Positions 27,808 through 37,004 of a stretch of DNA of 64,000 bases are shown one piece after another (position 1 is the stretch's first letter; each line of letters begins with the position of its first letter). This stretch comes from Algoriphagus lacus. Lineage in GTDB: Bacteria; Bacteroidota; Bacteroidia; Cytophagales; Cyclobacteriaceae. The DNA is taken from NCBI RefSeq assembly GCF_003583985.1, contig NZ_QXML01000005.1:87679-151678 (forward strand). The letters are read 5' to 3'. The translations under genes and the position numbers were made by a program. The notes beneath the pieces were generated by a model. It was not told the origin of the DNA and did not search any database. It saw only the letters and a list, made by a program, of their open reading frames with translations.

Positions 27808-29454
27808 TTAGATGAGGATTCTTACCGGATCTTCCAAGAGACCTTTCAATGTCTGAAGGAAAGCCGAACCTACTGCTCCATCCACTACCCGGTGATCGCA
27901 GGAAAGGGTCACCTTCATAATGTTTCCTATTTTCATCTGACCGTCTTTCACGATCACTGTTTCTTTGATTCCACCTACTGCCAGAATACACGCATCCGGA
28001 GGGTTGATGATAGCTGTGAATTCATCGATTCCAAACATACCCAAGTTGGAAATGGTGAAGGTGTTACCTTCCCAATCCTTTGGCTGAAGTTCTTTGTTCT
28101 TTGCTTTTGCGCCGAGTGTTTTAGCCTGATTGGAAATCTGTGATAAAGACAGGCTGTCTGCAAATCGGATTACCGGAACAAGTAAGCCTTCTTCAACGGC
28201 TACTGCCATCCCGATGTGGATGTGATTGTTGTAGCGGATTTTATCACCCAGCCAACTGGAATTCACTTTTGGATGCTGACGCAAAGCAACTGCAGCGGCT
28301 TTAATTACTAAGTCGTTGAAGGAGATTTTCACTGTAGAAATCTCATTCATGCTCTTTCTGGCTTCGATTGCCTTATCCATGTTGATTTCCATGGTCAGGT
28401 AGAAGTGAGGTGCGCCAAACTTACTTTCTGCGAGACGCTTCGCAATCACTTTTCTCATTTGAGAAACCTTCTCTTCACGGAAACTCTCCTGACCTAAGAC
28501 TGGAGCTACAGACTGAGCGGAAGCAGGCGCAGATGCAGCAACTGGAGCAGCAGCGGGGACAAAAGTCTCCACATCACGCTTCACGATTCTTCCGCCTTCA
28601 CCGGATCCACTGACCAATCGAATATCAACTCCTTTTTCTTCGGCAATTTTTTTGGCCAAAGGAGATGCTTTAAGTCGATCACTTCCAACAGCCGGCGCAA
28701 CTGCCACAGGTGCTGGGGCCACTGGAGTAGAAGGTGCGGCCACTTTTACTTCAGCGGCAGGCTCGGATTTAGCTTCAACTGGGGCAGAAACTTTGCCTCC
28801 TCCCTGCTGAGCTTTGAGCAAAGTTTGATAATCAGCTCCTTTTTCACCGATTACAGCGATGACTCCGTCCACAGCAACGCTGTTTCCGGCTTCAACACCA
28901 ATGTATAATAAGACTCCATCTTCATAAGACTCCAATTCCATGGTAGCCTTATCAGTTTCAACTTCAGCGATGATTTCGCCGGATTTCACCGGGTCACCTA
29001 CTTTTTTCAACCAAGTAGCAATTGTCCCTTCCTGCATGGTATCACTCATTTTCGGCATGGTGATTACCGTGGCATTAATACCGGATGTGTCTATTTTTTC
29101 AGCTGAAGCCTCAACTTTTGCAGGTTCTGCAGCTTTTGCTTCTGGCTTTACTTCTTCTGTTTTTGCAGCTGCTGGAGCAGTAGAGGAACCATTGAGCAAG
29201 TGCTCGTAAGCTTCTCCTTTTTCACCGATAATGGCGATTACCCCATTTACTGGTACTGAATCTTTCTCCTGAACTCCAATATATAAAAGGACACCTTCTT
29301 CGTAGGATTCGAGCTCCATGGTTGCTTTGTCGGTCTCTACTTCAGCAAGGATATCTCCCGGCTTCACAGTATCTCCAACTTTTTTCAACCACGCAGCGAT
29401 CACCCCCTCCTCCATTGTGTCGCTCATTTTTGGCATTCTGATTATTTCGGCCAT
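27808..29454 (-). CDS. pdhC: Pyruvate dehydrogenase complex E2, dihydrolipoamide acetyltransferase
   Basis: 548 residues. Two tandem lipoyl domains carry the lipoylated lysines Lys43 and Lys169 in VETDKATMELESYE. Ala/Pro-rich linkers follow, then an E1/E3-binding domain at ~235-270 (ASPLAKKIAEEKGVDIRLVSGSGEGGRIVKRDV). The catalytic acetyltransferase domain ends with the active-site motif DHRVVDGA. It transfers acetyl groups to CoA at the core of the pyruvate dehydrogenase complex in the cytoplasm. E1 and E3 genes are not in the window, so it is encoded apart from its partners. A strong predicted promoter lies just upstream. Confidence 0.96.
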   Translation of the reverse strand: MAEIIRMPKMSDTMEEGVIAAWLKKVGDTVKPGDILAEVETDKATMELESYEEGVLLYIGVQEKDSVPVNGVIAIIGEKGEAYEHLLNGSSTAPAAAKTEEVKPEAKAAEPAKVEASAEKIDTSGINATVITMPKMSDTMQEGTIATWLKKVGDPVKSGEIIAEVETDKATMELESYEDGVLLYIGVEAGNSVAVDGVIAVIGEKGADYQTLLKAQQGGGKVSAPVEAKSEPAAEVKVAAPSTPVAPAPVAVAPAVGSDRLKASPLAKKIAEEKGVDIRLVSGSGEGGRIVKRDVETFVPAAAPVAASAPASAQSVAPVLGQESFREEKVSQMRKVIAKRLAESKFGAPHFYLTMEINMDKAIEARKSMNEISTVKISFNDLVIKAAAVALRQHPKVNSSWLGDKIRYNNHIHIGMAVAVEEGLLVPVIRFADSLSLSQISNQAKTLGAKAKNKELQPKDWEGNTFTISNLGMFGIDEFTAIINPPDACILAVGGIKETVIVKDGQMKIGNIMKVTLSCDHRVVDGAVGSAFLQTLKGLLEDPVRILI

Positions 29455-29488
29455 AGGTAATTTCGAGCTTGTTCGTTTTTAAAGAGTC

Positions 29489-29520
29489 CAAAAATAGATT
29501 TTAAAAATGCTTTATTCAAA
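29489..29520 (-). promoter_or_regulatory. Predicted promoter of the PDH E2 gene
   Basis: On the minus strand TTTG (29520-29517), a 20-base spacer and TATTTTTG (29496-29489) match both consensus elements exactly. The leader would be roughly 28 bases. Best promoter match in the window. Confidence 0.65.
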
Positions 29521-29564
29521 TTTATATCCTGTATTTTCCGTGCTGTTTTAGGCCATTTTACCCC

Positions 29565-30524
29565 ATGCCACTGACTTCTGAAAGCTCCTATCGACGGCCT
29601 AATTGGCTCTTTAGCGGACACTTAGAAACGATTTATCCAGCTCTTTTCCGTAAAGTAGAATTACAAAAACCTACCCGGGAAAGAATCGAAACACCGGATG
29701 GAGACTTCCTTGACCTGGATTGGTATAGGGATGCTAACCCCCGCTTGGTGATCATCAGCCATGGTTTGGAAGGAAATAGTACTCGGCCTTACATGCTTGG
29801 AATGGCCAAAGAATTCATTTTGAACGGCTTCGATGTGTTGACTTGGAACTTCCGCGGTTGCAGTGAGGAAATGAATCGAAACCTGATTTTTTACCACAGT
29901 GGTGCTACTTATGATCTAGATACCGTGGTCACCCATGCTCAAGAAAGTTATCAGGAAATCTATCTGGTTGGGTTCAGTTTGGGCGGAAATCTTTCTCTGA
30001 AATACCTGGGAGAAAAAAAGTCCACTAACCCAAAACTTAAAAAAGGGGTCGCCATTTCGGTTCCTTTAGATTTAGCAAGATCCTGTGACAAAATTTCCTC
30101 CGGAGAAAATATCATTTATTCAAAACGGTTTTTGAAAACCTTGAAAGAAAAAGTGATCCGAAAATCATTGGCCTTTCCTGGAGAAATACCGGTTGGTCTC
30201 TTAAGGAAAATCAAAACTTTGAGAGATTTTGACAATTATTTTACCGGACCTTTGCACGGATTTGCCGATGCCGCAGAATACTATGAGGTCAACTCTTCCC
30301 TGTACTTTTTGGATCAAATTGAAGTGCCAACTTTGGTCCTGAATGCCCAAAACGACCCCTTTCTGAGCGAATCCTGCTTTCCAGTCCGCTTGGCAAAAAA
30401 GCTGGAACTAATTCATTTTGAATTCCCAAAGTTTGGAGGACACGTGGGGTTTTCAGGTCCTTTAGGAGAAAAAAGCTATTTCTCAGAGCAAAGGGCAGTT
30501 GAATTTATTACCCGCGATCTCTAA
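29565..30524 (+). CDS. Alpha/beta-fold hydrolase, YheT family
   Basis: 319 residues. The start NWLFSGHLETIYPALFRK is characteristic of the YheT/ABHD1-3 esterase family. The nucleophile elbow is GFSLGGN, the acid lies in LNAQNDPFL and the histidine in GGHVGFSG. A conserved LEGNSTRPYMLGMAKEF..NGFDVLTWNFRGCSEEMN block forms the oxyanion side. No signal peptide is visible, so it is likely cytoplasmic. It hydrolyses an ester or lipid whose identity is unknown. The yedK-type gene follows after 32 bases and could be in the same unit. Confidence 0.92.
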   Translation: MPLTSESSYRRPNWLFSGHLETIYPALFRKVELQKPTRERIETPDGDFLDLDWYRDANPRLVIISHGLEGNSTRPYMLGMAKEFILNGFDVLTWNFRGCSEEMNRNLIFYHSGATYDLDTVVTHAQESYQEIYLVGFSLGGNLSLKYLGEKKSTNPKLKKGVAISVPLDLARSCDKISSGENIIYSKRFLKTLKEKVIRKSLAFPGEIPVGLLRKIKTLRDFDNYFTGPLHGFADAAEYYEVNSSLYFLDQIEVPTLVLNAQNDPFLSESCFPVRLAKKLELIHFEFPKFGGHVGFSGPLGEKSYFSEQRAVEFITRDL

Positions 30525-30556
30525 CTTCCCCCACAAAACCCATTAACACCCTGACC

Positions 30557-31255
30557 ATGTGCGGAAGATACTCCCTCAGCAAAAGTAAAATTGAATTGGA
30601 AGAGCGGTTCCAAGCCGAAATGCTGGCGGATTTCAAACCGAGGTATAATATTGCTCCGACTCAGTTGGTCCCTGTTATTACTTCCGACAGTCCAAAGGGA
30701 TTTTCCTTTTTTTATTGGGGCATTACCCCTGACTTTGGACACAACAAACCCGTTTCCCAAAAACTGATCAATGCCAAAGCAGAGTCGGTAAACGAAAAAA
30801 TTTCATTTAAAGGCTCTTTCCAAAGAAGACGCTGTTTAGTTCCAGCAGACGGATTTTTTGAATGGAAAAAACTCGGAAAAAAGACCAAAATCCCCTACCG
30901 GTTTACCCTTCGTGACGAAGATATATTTTCATTTGCAGGAATATGGGAGGAATATGAAACCGTATCCGGAGAATCCCAGCATACATTTTTAATTCTGACC
31001 ACCACTCCAAATGAAGTCGTCGAAGAAGTACATGACCGGATGCCAGTAATCATTCCCCGAGATCAGGAAAAAAAATGGCTGGACAAATACTCCTCCGAGT
31101 CAGATCTGATGAAAATGCTGAATCCTTACCCAGCGGAATTAATGTTGAGTTACACTGTTTCTCCATTGGTTAATTCTGTCCAAAACGACTCACCCGGAAT
31201 TATTCGACGTACTTCTCCAATGGACCAATTTGGGAATTACACCCTATTTGGATAA
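30557..31255 (+). CDS. yedK: SOS response-associated peptidase, YedK/HMCES
   Basis: 232 residues of the SRAP family. The N-terminus MCGRYSL exposes Cys2 after Met removal, the residue that cross-links to abasic sites in single-stranded DNA. Asn31 (RYNIAPTQ), Glu102 (VPADGFFEW) and His159 (VHDRMPVI) are the other conserved active-site residues, all present. It shields abasic sites during replication. No LexA box could be identified by eye upstream. Confidence 0.96.
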   Translation: MCGRYSLSKSKIELEERFQAEMLADFKPRYNIAPTQLVPVITSDSPKGFSFFYWGITPDFGHNKPVSQKLINAKAESVNEKISFKGSFQRRRCLVPADGFFEWKKLGKKTKIPYRFTLRDEDIFSFAGIWEEYETVSGESQHTFLILTTTPNEVVEEVHDRMPVIIPRDQEKKWLDKYSSESDLMKMLNPYPAELMLSYTVSPLVNSVQNDSPGIIRRTSPMDQFGNYTLFG

Positions 31256-31351
31256 AACTGGAAACAATTTTCAACAGGAAGGCTTTTTTGTCGGATTGCC
31301 ATCAAGTAGCGATATTGGCACTCCTTTTTGTTTTTAATTCAATAGACCCAA

Positions 31352-32356
31352 ATGAAAATGAAAAAATCCCGAATCCTCGGAGCTGGACATTATGTACCTG
31401 AGCGCATTGTAACCAATGCGGAACTCTCCCAGATGATGAATACCAGCAATGAATGGATTGTGGAGCGAACTGGCATTCAGGAGCGTCGCTGGTTTACGCC
31501 CGGTGTGGATACCGTCACTAATATGTCTGCCAAAGCCAGCCGGATGGCAATGGAAAGAGCCGGAATCGAGGCCAAAGACATCGAGTTTATCGTTTTTGCA
31601 ACCATTACCTCCGACTATTTCCTTCCCGGGAATGGCGTTTTATTGCAACGAGAACTAGGGCTTACAGGGATTGGAGCGTTGGACATCCGAAATGCCTGCT
31701 CCGGCTTTATTTATGCACTTTCGGTAGCCGACCAGTTTATCAAAACCGGGATGTACAAAAAAATCCTCGTGGTAGGCGCAGAAATTCAGTCCTCGGCACT
31801 TGACAAAAGTGACGAAGGGCGATCCAGCGCGGTCATCTTTGCCGATGGAGCTGGAGCGGTAGTACTGGGAGCTGTTGAACCCGATCAGCCGGGAATTCTA
31901 AGTACACATCTACATTCTGAGGGTGCCCACGCGGAGGAGTTGTATTGCATTGCTCCAAGCTCTAGCGGCAAGGTCAGAATCTCTCAGGAGATGATTGATC
32001 GGGGTGATTTTTTCCTAAAAATGAACGGAAATGCCGTATTCAAACATGCAGTGGTTCGATTCATGGAGGTAATCCAGGAAGCACTGGATTATAACGGAGT
32101 CAAAAAAGAACAAATCGACCTGCTCGTTCCTCACCAGGCTAACCTTCGCATCAGTCAATACATTCAGCAAAAGCTTCAGCTTCCTGATGAGAAAGTGTTT
32201 AATAATATCATGTATTTGGGAAATACGACTGCTGGAACCATACCGATTGCGCTTTCACAGGCATGGGAACAAAGTAGGTTAAAACCAGGTGACTTGGTTT
32301 GTTTGGCGGCTTTTGGATCTGGATTTACTTGGGCATCTGCTCTATTGCGTTGGTAA
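31352..32356 (+). CDS. fabH: 3-oxoacyl-ACP synthase III (FabH/KASIII type)
   Basis: 334 residues. The Cys-His-Asn triad is visible as Cys116 in RNACSGFIYAL, His in VPHQANLRI (~256) and Asn in YLGNTTAGTIP (~286). The N-terminal ILGAGHYVPERIVTNAELS and the tail AAFGSGFTWASALLRW are standard for FabH. It condenses acetyl-CoA or another acyl-CoA with malonyl-ACP to start fatty acid synthesis. A small unknown gene begins three bases after its stop, so they are likely co-expressed. Bacteroidota often carry several FabH paralogues, so this may not be the housekeeping copy. Confidence 0.93.
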   Translation: MKMKKSRILGAGHYVPERIVTNAELSQMMNTSNEWIVERTGIQERRWFTPGVDTVTNMSAKASRMAMERAGIEAKDIEFIVFATITSDYFLPGNGVLLQRELGLTGIGALDIRNACSGFIYALSVADQFIKTGMYKKILVVGAEIQSSALDKSDEGRSSAVIFADGAGAVVLGAVEPDQPGILSTHLHSEGAHAEELYCIAPSSSGKVRISQEMIDRGDFFLKMNGNAVFKHAVVRFMEVIQEALDYNGVKKEQIDLLVPHQANLRISQYIQQKLQLPDEKVFNNIMYLGNTTAGTIPIALSQAWEQSRLKPGDLVCLAAFGSGFTWASALLRW

Positions 32357-32359
32357 AAA

Positions 32360-32923
32360 ATGGATGAGATCCAGACCCCAATTGATCTTGATCTTTGGTT
32401 GAATTCCGACCTTTTTCGGAGGCAAAACTTACTTAAAAGTCAATTTATCGCTATTTTGGAGGAGGTCGGAAATAATTTTCCCAATAGGGATTTGACAAGA
32501 ATTTCTCCAAATTCCAGAGGTATCAAAATCTCCAAGGGAAATGATTTGTTGGGATTTCCTTATCAAGTGTTAGATCTAATCCGTGATTTTGACACTTTGG
32601 AAGGAGTCAATATCCGGCTGCTGAACTGGTTTGGAAATGGGTTTTTCATTACAGTTCTGATCGGAAAAAATAGAAATAACCCTATTAAAGAATTTCTTGA
32701 AATGGAATTTTCATTTGGCCAAAGTGAAAATCAATGGGACTACCCTGATCTAATTTTAACTAAAAACTTCACGACTAGCCAAGAGAAAATATCCAAGTCT
32801 GAATTGGGATTTCACCATTGGATCAAACGAGTTGATCTACTGCCCGAACCCCAAACCATTGTCAAATATCTTAATGGGGAACTAAAAAAAATCATTGGTA
32901 TTCTGGAGCTTCCGAAAGATTAA
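32360..32923 (+). CDS. Hypothetical protein linked to fabH
   Basis: 187 residues, not recognised as a named family. It is soluble, without signal peptide or membrane helix. Notable segments are GIKISKGNDLLGFPYQVLDLIRDF and IRLLNWFGNGFFITVLIGK, and a C-terminal helix follows. The compact mixed alpha/beta pattern, ordinary codon use and tight three-base spacing after fabH support a real gene in the same operon. A role in fatty-acid-related metabolism is suggested only by position. Confidence 0.75.
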   Translation: MDEIQTPIDLDLWLNSDLFRRQNLLKSQFIAILEEVGNNFPNRDLTRISPNSRGIKISKGNDLLGFPYQVLDLIRDFDTLEGVNIRLLNWFGNGFFITVLIGKNRNNPIKEFLEMEFSFGQSENQWDYPDLILTKNFTTSQEKISKSELGFHHWIKRVDLLPEPQTIVKYLNGELKKIIGILELPKD

Positions 32924-32954
32924 AGCCGGAATTACCTTAATTTTAAACAGGAAA

Positions 32955-32986
32955 AAGATTCGTACGTAGTAACTATATCGAATCTT
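32955..32986. repeat. Eight-base inverted repeat upstream of the MORN-2 gene
   Basis: AAGATTCG (32955-32962) and CGAATCTT (32979-32986) flank a 16-base spacer that contains TACGTA. It lies 57 bases before the start codon with no T tract, so it may be an operator rather than a terminator. Confidence 0.4.
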
Positions 32987-33042
32987 AATTACCGATCGTT
33001 TATTACTGGCTTTGCCGCGAGCTACCCTGAACCCTTCACGAC

Positions 33043-34593
33043 ATGAGATACTTGCTTTTAGCAGTTTTTACTTTCGTTTACTTTTCTGCTTTTTCTCAGG
33101 AACCCAAACTGATTCAACAATTCAGTTCAGATTCCACCATCATGGGAACCGGTGTAATTATCGGTAATCAACGAGAGGGGCTTTGGAAATTTTATAATCC
33201 CAAAAGTAACACCCTTATAGCAGAGGGCACTTTTTTAAAAGGGAAAAAAGAAGGGTCTTGGACTAATTATTACCCAAGCGGAAAAAAACGCGAGACAGCT
33301 GAATACCGAGATGGAAAGCTGTTTGGACCTGCCCAGTTTTTCGATGAGGAAGGGGCCCTTAAGAAACAGTTGATTTATCAGGACAGTGTTTTGGTCGGGA
33401 AATACACAGAATATTTCGGAAAAGCTGGAAATCCAAGTTATGTTGATCCAAAACAGGTTCAACTGGAAGGACAATATGAAAACGGAAAGCGTACCGGCCA
33501 ATGGGTGACTTATTACGAATTTGGAGAATTGGCTGCCCGAGAGTTTTATGTGGAAGGACTTAGGGAAGGCCCATATTTGGAATATGACCCCGACGGTAAT
33601 GTGATTACGGAAGCAGTTTATGTAAAAGGCCGGATGGAAGGCCCAATCAAAAGGTATGCTTTTACAATGCCTCTTGAAACGGGCACCTACCGAAACGGAC
33701 AAAAAATTGGCGAATGGAAACGATACTTTCCGGCAACCAAAATCCTTGAAGCAGAGGAATATTATGATGACCAGGGAAATAAAACCGGCGATTGGAAATA
33801 TTACTATCAAACTGGCCGACTAGCCCGAATCGAACATTATCAGAATGACATCGGCATTGGTGTTTGGGAAGAATATTTTCCAAATAAGGCACTCTCTAAA
33901 AGGAAAAGATATGAACTAGGGGTTCCCGTAGGAGAATACATCGAATACCACAGTTCAGGTCAAATATCGGTTCAGGGTCAATATGAAAACGGAGCAAAAA
34001 GCGGACTCTGGAAGAGTTTCTTTCCCGATGGACAAGTTTATTCCATTGGAGAATATCGAAATGACCTAAAAACAGGACTCTGGAAATACTTTAACAAAAT
34101 TGGAATTCTGGTTGCGGAAGGAGAATATGTCCTTGGAATGGAAGATGGGCAGTGGTTCTATTACTACGACGGTGGACAACTCAAATCTGTAGGCAGCTAC
34201 AAACTTGGGTTTGAAGATGGAATCTGGGGTCTTTTCTACGACAACAAACAATTAACCCAAGAAGAGTTCTGGGATAATGGCCGGTTAAAAAATGTCGGAG
34301 ACTATTTCAACTACGATGGTTCGGCCAAACTTGACAAAGGAACGCTCAAAGATGGGGATGGGACCCGAATCACATACTATATCAACGGGCAAAAAGAATC
34401 AGAAGGCACTTTCAAATCCGGTAAAGCCGAAGGATTGTGGATTTTCTATCATGAAACCGGGAAAAAAGCTTCTGAAGGAGCCATGAAGGACGGGAAAAAG
34501 GAAGGCCCTTGGAGGTATTACAATTCAGCAGGAAGACTGGAAGACCTGATCAATTACAAAAACGACGAGATTGTCGAGGAGAACAAATTGTAA
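33043..34593 (+). CDS. Exported MORN-2 (YwqK-like) repeat protein
   Basis: 516 residues with a signal peptide (cleavage near FSAFSQ). The rest is about 18 MORN-variant repeats of ~23 residues with the core pattern G.W..YY..G....EG.Y..G (for example KTGDWKYYYQTGRLARIEHYQND). Automated pipelines label such proteins as YwqK family antitoxins, but no toxin partner is present and the signal peptide argues against that role. The repeats should form an extended beta-hairpin stack in the periplasm or on the surface. Function is unknown. It is transcribed alone or together with the small Lacal_2735 gene downstream. Confidence 0.85.
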   Translation: MRYLLLAVFTFVYFSAFSQEPKLIQQFSSDSTIMGTGVIIGNQREGLWKFYNPKSNTLIAEGTFLKGKKEGSWTNYYPSGKKRETAEYRDGKLFGPAQFFDEEGALKKQLIYQDSVLVGKYTEYFGKAGNPSYVDPKQVQLEGQYENGKRTGQWVTYYEFGELAAREFYVEGLREGPYLEYDPDGNVITEAVYVKGRMEGPIKRYAFTMPLETGTYRNGQKIGEWKRYFPATKILEAEEYYDDQGNKTGDWKYYYQTGRLARIEHYQNDIGIGVWEEYFPNKALSKRKRYELGVPVGEYIEYHSSGQISVQGQYENGAKSGLWKSFFPDGQVYSIGEYRNDLKTGLWKYFNKIGILVAEGEYVLGMEDGQWFYYYDGGQLKSVGSYKLGFEDGIWGLFYDNKQLTQEEFWDNGRLKNVGDYFNYDGSAKLDKGTLKDGDGTRITYYINGQKESEGTFKSGKAEGLWIFYHETGKKASEGAMKDGKKEGPWRYYNSAGRLEDLINYKNDEIVEENKL

Positions 34594-34653
34594 TTACCGC
34601 TAGACTGTAAACATTGAGAACAGTCCCGGGTTAATCAACCAAATCATATACCC

Positions 34654-34815
34654 ATGTTCGGACTATTCAAGAAGAAAACAGAAAAAGAAAAATTACAGGA
34701 AGCCTATGCCGAAATGATGGCCAAGGTGCATAAGCTATCACACTCCAATAGAACTGCAGCAGATAAACTAATGGCTGAAGCAGAGGAAATCGCTAAAAAA
34801 ATCGAAAAGCTTTAA
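34654..34815 (+). CDS. Lacal_2735 family small protein
   Basis: 53 residues. It begins MFGLFKKKTEKEKLQEAY and ends with the helix MAEAEEIAKKIEKL. This is the typical length and composition of the Bacteroidota Lacal_2735 family, a highly charged single-helix protein of unknown function. The conserved middle KLSHSNRTAADKLMAEAEE supports a real gene. It lies 60 bases after the MORN-2 gene. A clear terminator follows only after a further 175 bases, leaving a long AT-rich 3' region. Confidence 0.85.
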   Translation: MFGLFKKKTEKEKLQEAYAEMMAKVHKLSHSNRTAADKLMAEAEEIAKKIEKL

Positions 34816-34990
34816 ATTCAGAAAAAAGCATTTGAAACAGCTCAACGCTAATTTTGAATGTAAATATTTGGATTTTAAATATTTATATGTAAATTCAATT
34901 ACCTTTTTGGACTTGTCCGCAGACTTTTTTTAAACTGGATTAGTTTATTTTAAGGGTGATTGAGCTTCGGACCAAAACTTATTTCTTTTT

Positions 34991-35018
34991 AAAGCCCGGG
35001 AAACCGGGCTTTTTATTT
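34991..35018 (+). terminator. Intrinsic terminator with GAAA tetraloop
   Basis: AAAGCCCGG/CCGGGCTTT (34991-34999 and 35004-35012) closes a GAAA tetraloop and is followed by TTATTTTC. It serves the plus strand. It overlaps the 3' end of the convergent cupin gene. Confidence 0.85.
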
Positions 35019-35534
35019 TCGGGAATAATCATCCTGAAGTCGAACGATATCATTCTCATCTGATGGATGAGTTGGGTCTGAATGCATCCAAATTTCCGCA
35101 ACAATCCCCCAATTATTTGCACCGATCAATCGATGCCGTTGACCTTTCTCTAAGGAGACCACTTCACCCAAATTCATTACCTCAACCGGCCCCTGTTCAT
35201 CAGTGGTGCTTTTTGAAATTGCTGAAGTTCCGGCAATGAGTTTCCAAAGCTCTGCTCTGCGAAAATGGTATTGCCAGGAAAGTCTTGCTCCCGGTGCAAC
35301 TAGAAGAAACTTTGGACTTAACTTTTGCTCCAACTGCTCTTCTGAAAGCTCCACTTCTGAAAAAAATTCATTCTTGAATTTCAGAATCTGGGTTTCATCC
35401 AGAACAAAAAAACCTCCCCAAGGTCGATCCATGTCTTTGGCTGAGATTCGAAAACCTAATTCATGAAGGTAATTTTCAACTTCAATAAAAATCTCAGCTT
35501 TACTGAGATGTGGGTTAATAGTAAAAGATTCCAT
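35013..35534 (-). CDS. Cupin protein, mannose-6-phosphate isomerase-like
   Basis: 173 residues from the ATG at 35534. An upstream ATG at 35603 would add 23 residues that overlap the predicted promoter, so it was not used. The pattern RPWGGFFVLDE, then FLLVAPGARLSWQYHFRRAELWKLIAGTSAI and LEKGQRHRLIGANNWGIVAEIW, is the single-cupin fold of type II mannose-6-phosphate isomerases. Bacteroidota members are often annotated as phosphoheptose isomerase. The histidines of the metal site are partly kept (YHFRRAE, GQRHR). The sugar-phosphate isomerase activity is inferred. Confidence 0.75.
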   Translation of the reverse strand: MESFTINPHLSKAEIFIEVENYLHELGFRISAKDMDRPWGGFFVLDETQILKFKNEFFSEVELSEEQLEQKLSPKFLLVAPGARLSWQYHFRRAELWKLIAGTSAISKSTTDEQGPVEVMNLGEVVSLEKGQRHRLIGANNWGIVAEIWMHSDPTHPSDENDIVRLQDDYSRK

Positions 35535-35552
35535 AGTCCAAAAATTTCTGGG

Positions 35553-35560
35553 CAAACATA
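35553..35560 (-). promoter_or_regulatory. Possible -7 element for the cupin gene
   Basis: TATGTTTG on the minus strand, an exact TAnnTTTG, lies 18 bases before the start codon. The -33 element is only a T-rich stretch. Confidence 0.4.
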
Positions 35561-35739
35561 AGTAATGTTCCTTTTGCAGAAAATAATGATCGGAAATTTT
35601 CAAATCTTTTTGAAAAACTAGGTTCTCTAACCAAATAAATCGAGTTTCCTTTCAAAAATCACTTCTCATTAATTAATTTTTTTTAGGAAGTATTTTTTGA
35701 AACCTAAAATTTCCCTTAATTGAGGCATTACTTGAAGCC

Positions 35740-36987
35740 ATGAACCTAATAAACCCACAAGAAGTCATCTCCAAAATGGAAGGTGTGGTAGAAATCAAAA
35801 GCTACCTCAATAAAATCAAGATCATCAAAAACCTTTACCTAAAGGGAGCCAACACTGCAAGCGAAATCTGTAATGAGGTAGGAATATCCCTACCCACCGT
35901 TAATGCTCTGTTGGGGGATTTGATGAATTCAGGAGAAGTAATCAAACAAGGAAGAGCAGAGTCTCAAGGTGGCAGAAAGCCGGATCTTTACAGGCTAGCG
36001 GAAAATGCATTCTATGTCCTGTCAGTTGACTTGTCCAAGTTCAACATGAATCTAGCTTTATATTCCTGCACGCATGAGCTAGCCTTTGACAAAGAAGATC
36101 ATAAGATTACCCTCAACAATGAGAAAGAAACTTTTGATCAACTCTGTGATTTGATCGAGCAATACCTGACAAAAACAAACATTCCTTCTGACAAAGTAAT
36201 AGCCATTGGATTTTCAATGCCTGGACTGGTGGATTCCATCGGTGGAGTCAATTATACCTACCTGAGATTTGGAAAGAAAACGCTGCTGGAAAATCTTGAA
36301 GCTCGATTCCAAAAGAAAATCTTTTTGGAGAATGACGCCCGTGCCATGACTTTGGCTGAATTCAAATTTGGATCAGAACATAACCACAAAAATGTACTGG
36401 GTCTCTTTATTGGCTGGGGCATTGGGCTGGGAATCATCATCGACGGTAAAATCTATCAAGGTGCTTCCGGTTTTGCCGGGGAATTTGCTCACTCTCCTAT
36501 TTTTGAATCCAGAGATGTTACCTGCACTTGTGGCAAAAAGGGATGCTTGGAAGCAGTGGCTTCCGGTACAGCAATCGTCAGAATGGCCGAAGAAGCTATC
36601 AAGCTGGACAAAGACAGCATCCTTGCCAGAATGGTCCGGGATCATCAAGGAGACTTGGAGCCGGGCTTAGTAGTGGAGGCCGCATTGGCAGGAGATCAAC
36701 GAGCCATCACGATACTTTCAGAGGCTGGCCTGGATTTGGGGCGTGGTATTTCCATCCTGATTCAGCTACTCAATCCTGAATTGATCATAATTGGAGGATC
36801 TGTGGCAGAGGCCAATCAATACCTCATCACGCCAATCCAGCAAGCCTTGAACATCTATAGTATGGCGAAGTCCAGAGAAAAGTCCCAATTGGCCCTGTAC
36901 CAACTCGGAAAAGATGTCGGGCTAATGGGTGGCGTAGCCGTTGTGAATGAAAAGCTGTTTGATGATGTAATAAACAGGTTGGGTTAA
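35740..36987 (+). CDS. ROK family transcriptional regulator (NagC/XylR/Mlc type)
   Basis: 415 residues. The N-terminal winged helix-turn-helix at ~25-80 (KGANTASEICNEVGISLPTVNALLGDLMNSGEVI) is followed by a ROK domain. That domain has a DLSKF strand in the sugar/ATP core, ENDARAMTLAEFKFG, FIGWGIGLGIIIDG and the zinc motif H-(x)n-CTCGKKGCLE. Such regulators bind sugars or amino-sugar phosphates and repress or activate uptake genes. It is the first rightward gene of the SusCD/GH18 region and the best candidate for its controller, which is inference from position. Confidence 0.92.
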   Translation: MNLINPQEVISKMEGVVEIKSYLNKIKIIKNLYLKGANTASEICNEVGISLPTVNALLGDLMNSGEVIKQGRAESQGGRKPDLYRLAENAFYVLSVDLSKFNMNLALYSCTHELAFDKEDHKITLNNEKETFDQLCDLIEQYLTKTNIPSDKVIAIGFSMPGLVDSIGGVNYTYLRFGKKTLLENLEARFQKKIFLENDARAMTLAEFKFGSEHNHKNVLGLFIGWGIGLGIIIDGKIYQGASGFAGEFAHSPIFESRDVTCTCGKKGCLEAVASGTAIVRMAEEAIKLDKDSILARMVRDHQGDLEPGLVVEAALAGDQRAITILSEAGLDLGRGISILIQLLNPELIIIGGSVAEANQYLITPIQQALNIYSMAKSREKSQLALYQLGKDVGLMGGVAVVNEKLFDDVINRLG

Positions 36988-37004
36988 TCCAACCTTTATT
37001 TCCC

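Noticed and set aside
33043..34593. Toxin-antitoxin assignment for the MORN-2 protein
   Set aside because: It has a signal peptide and no toxin partner; the label comes from distant similarity to YwqK.
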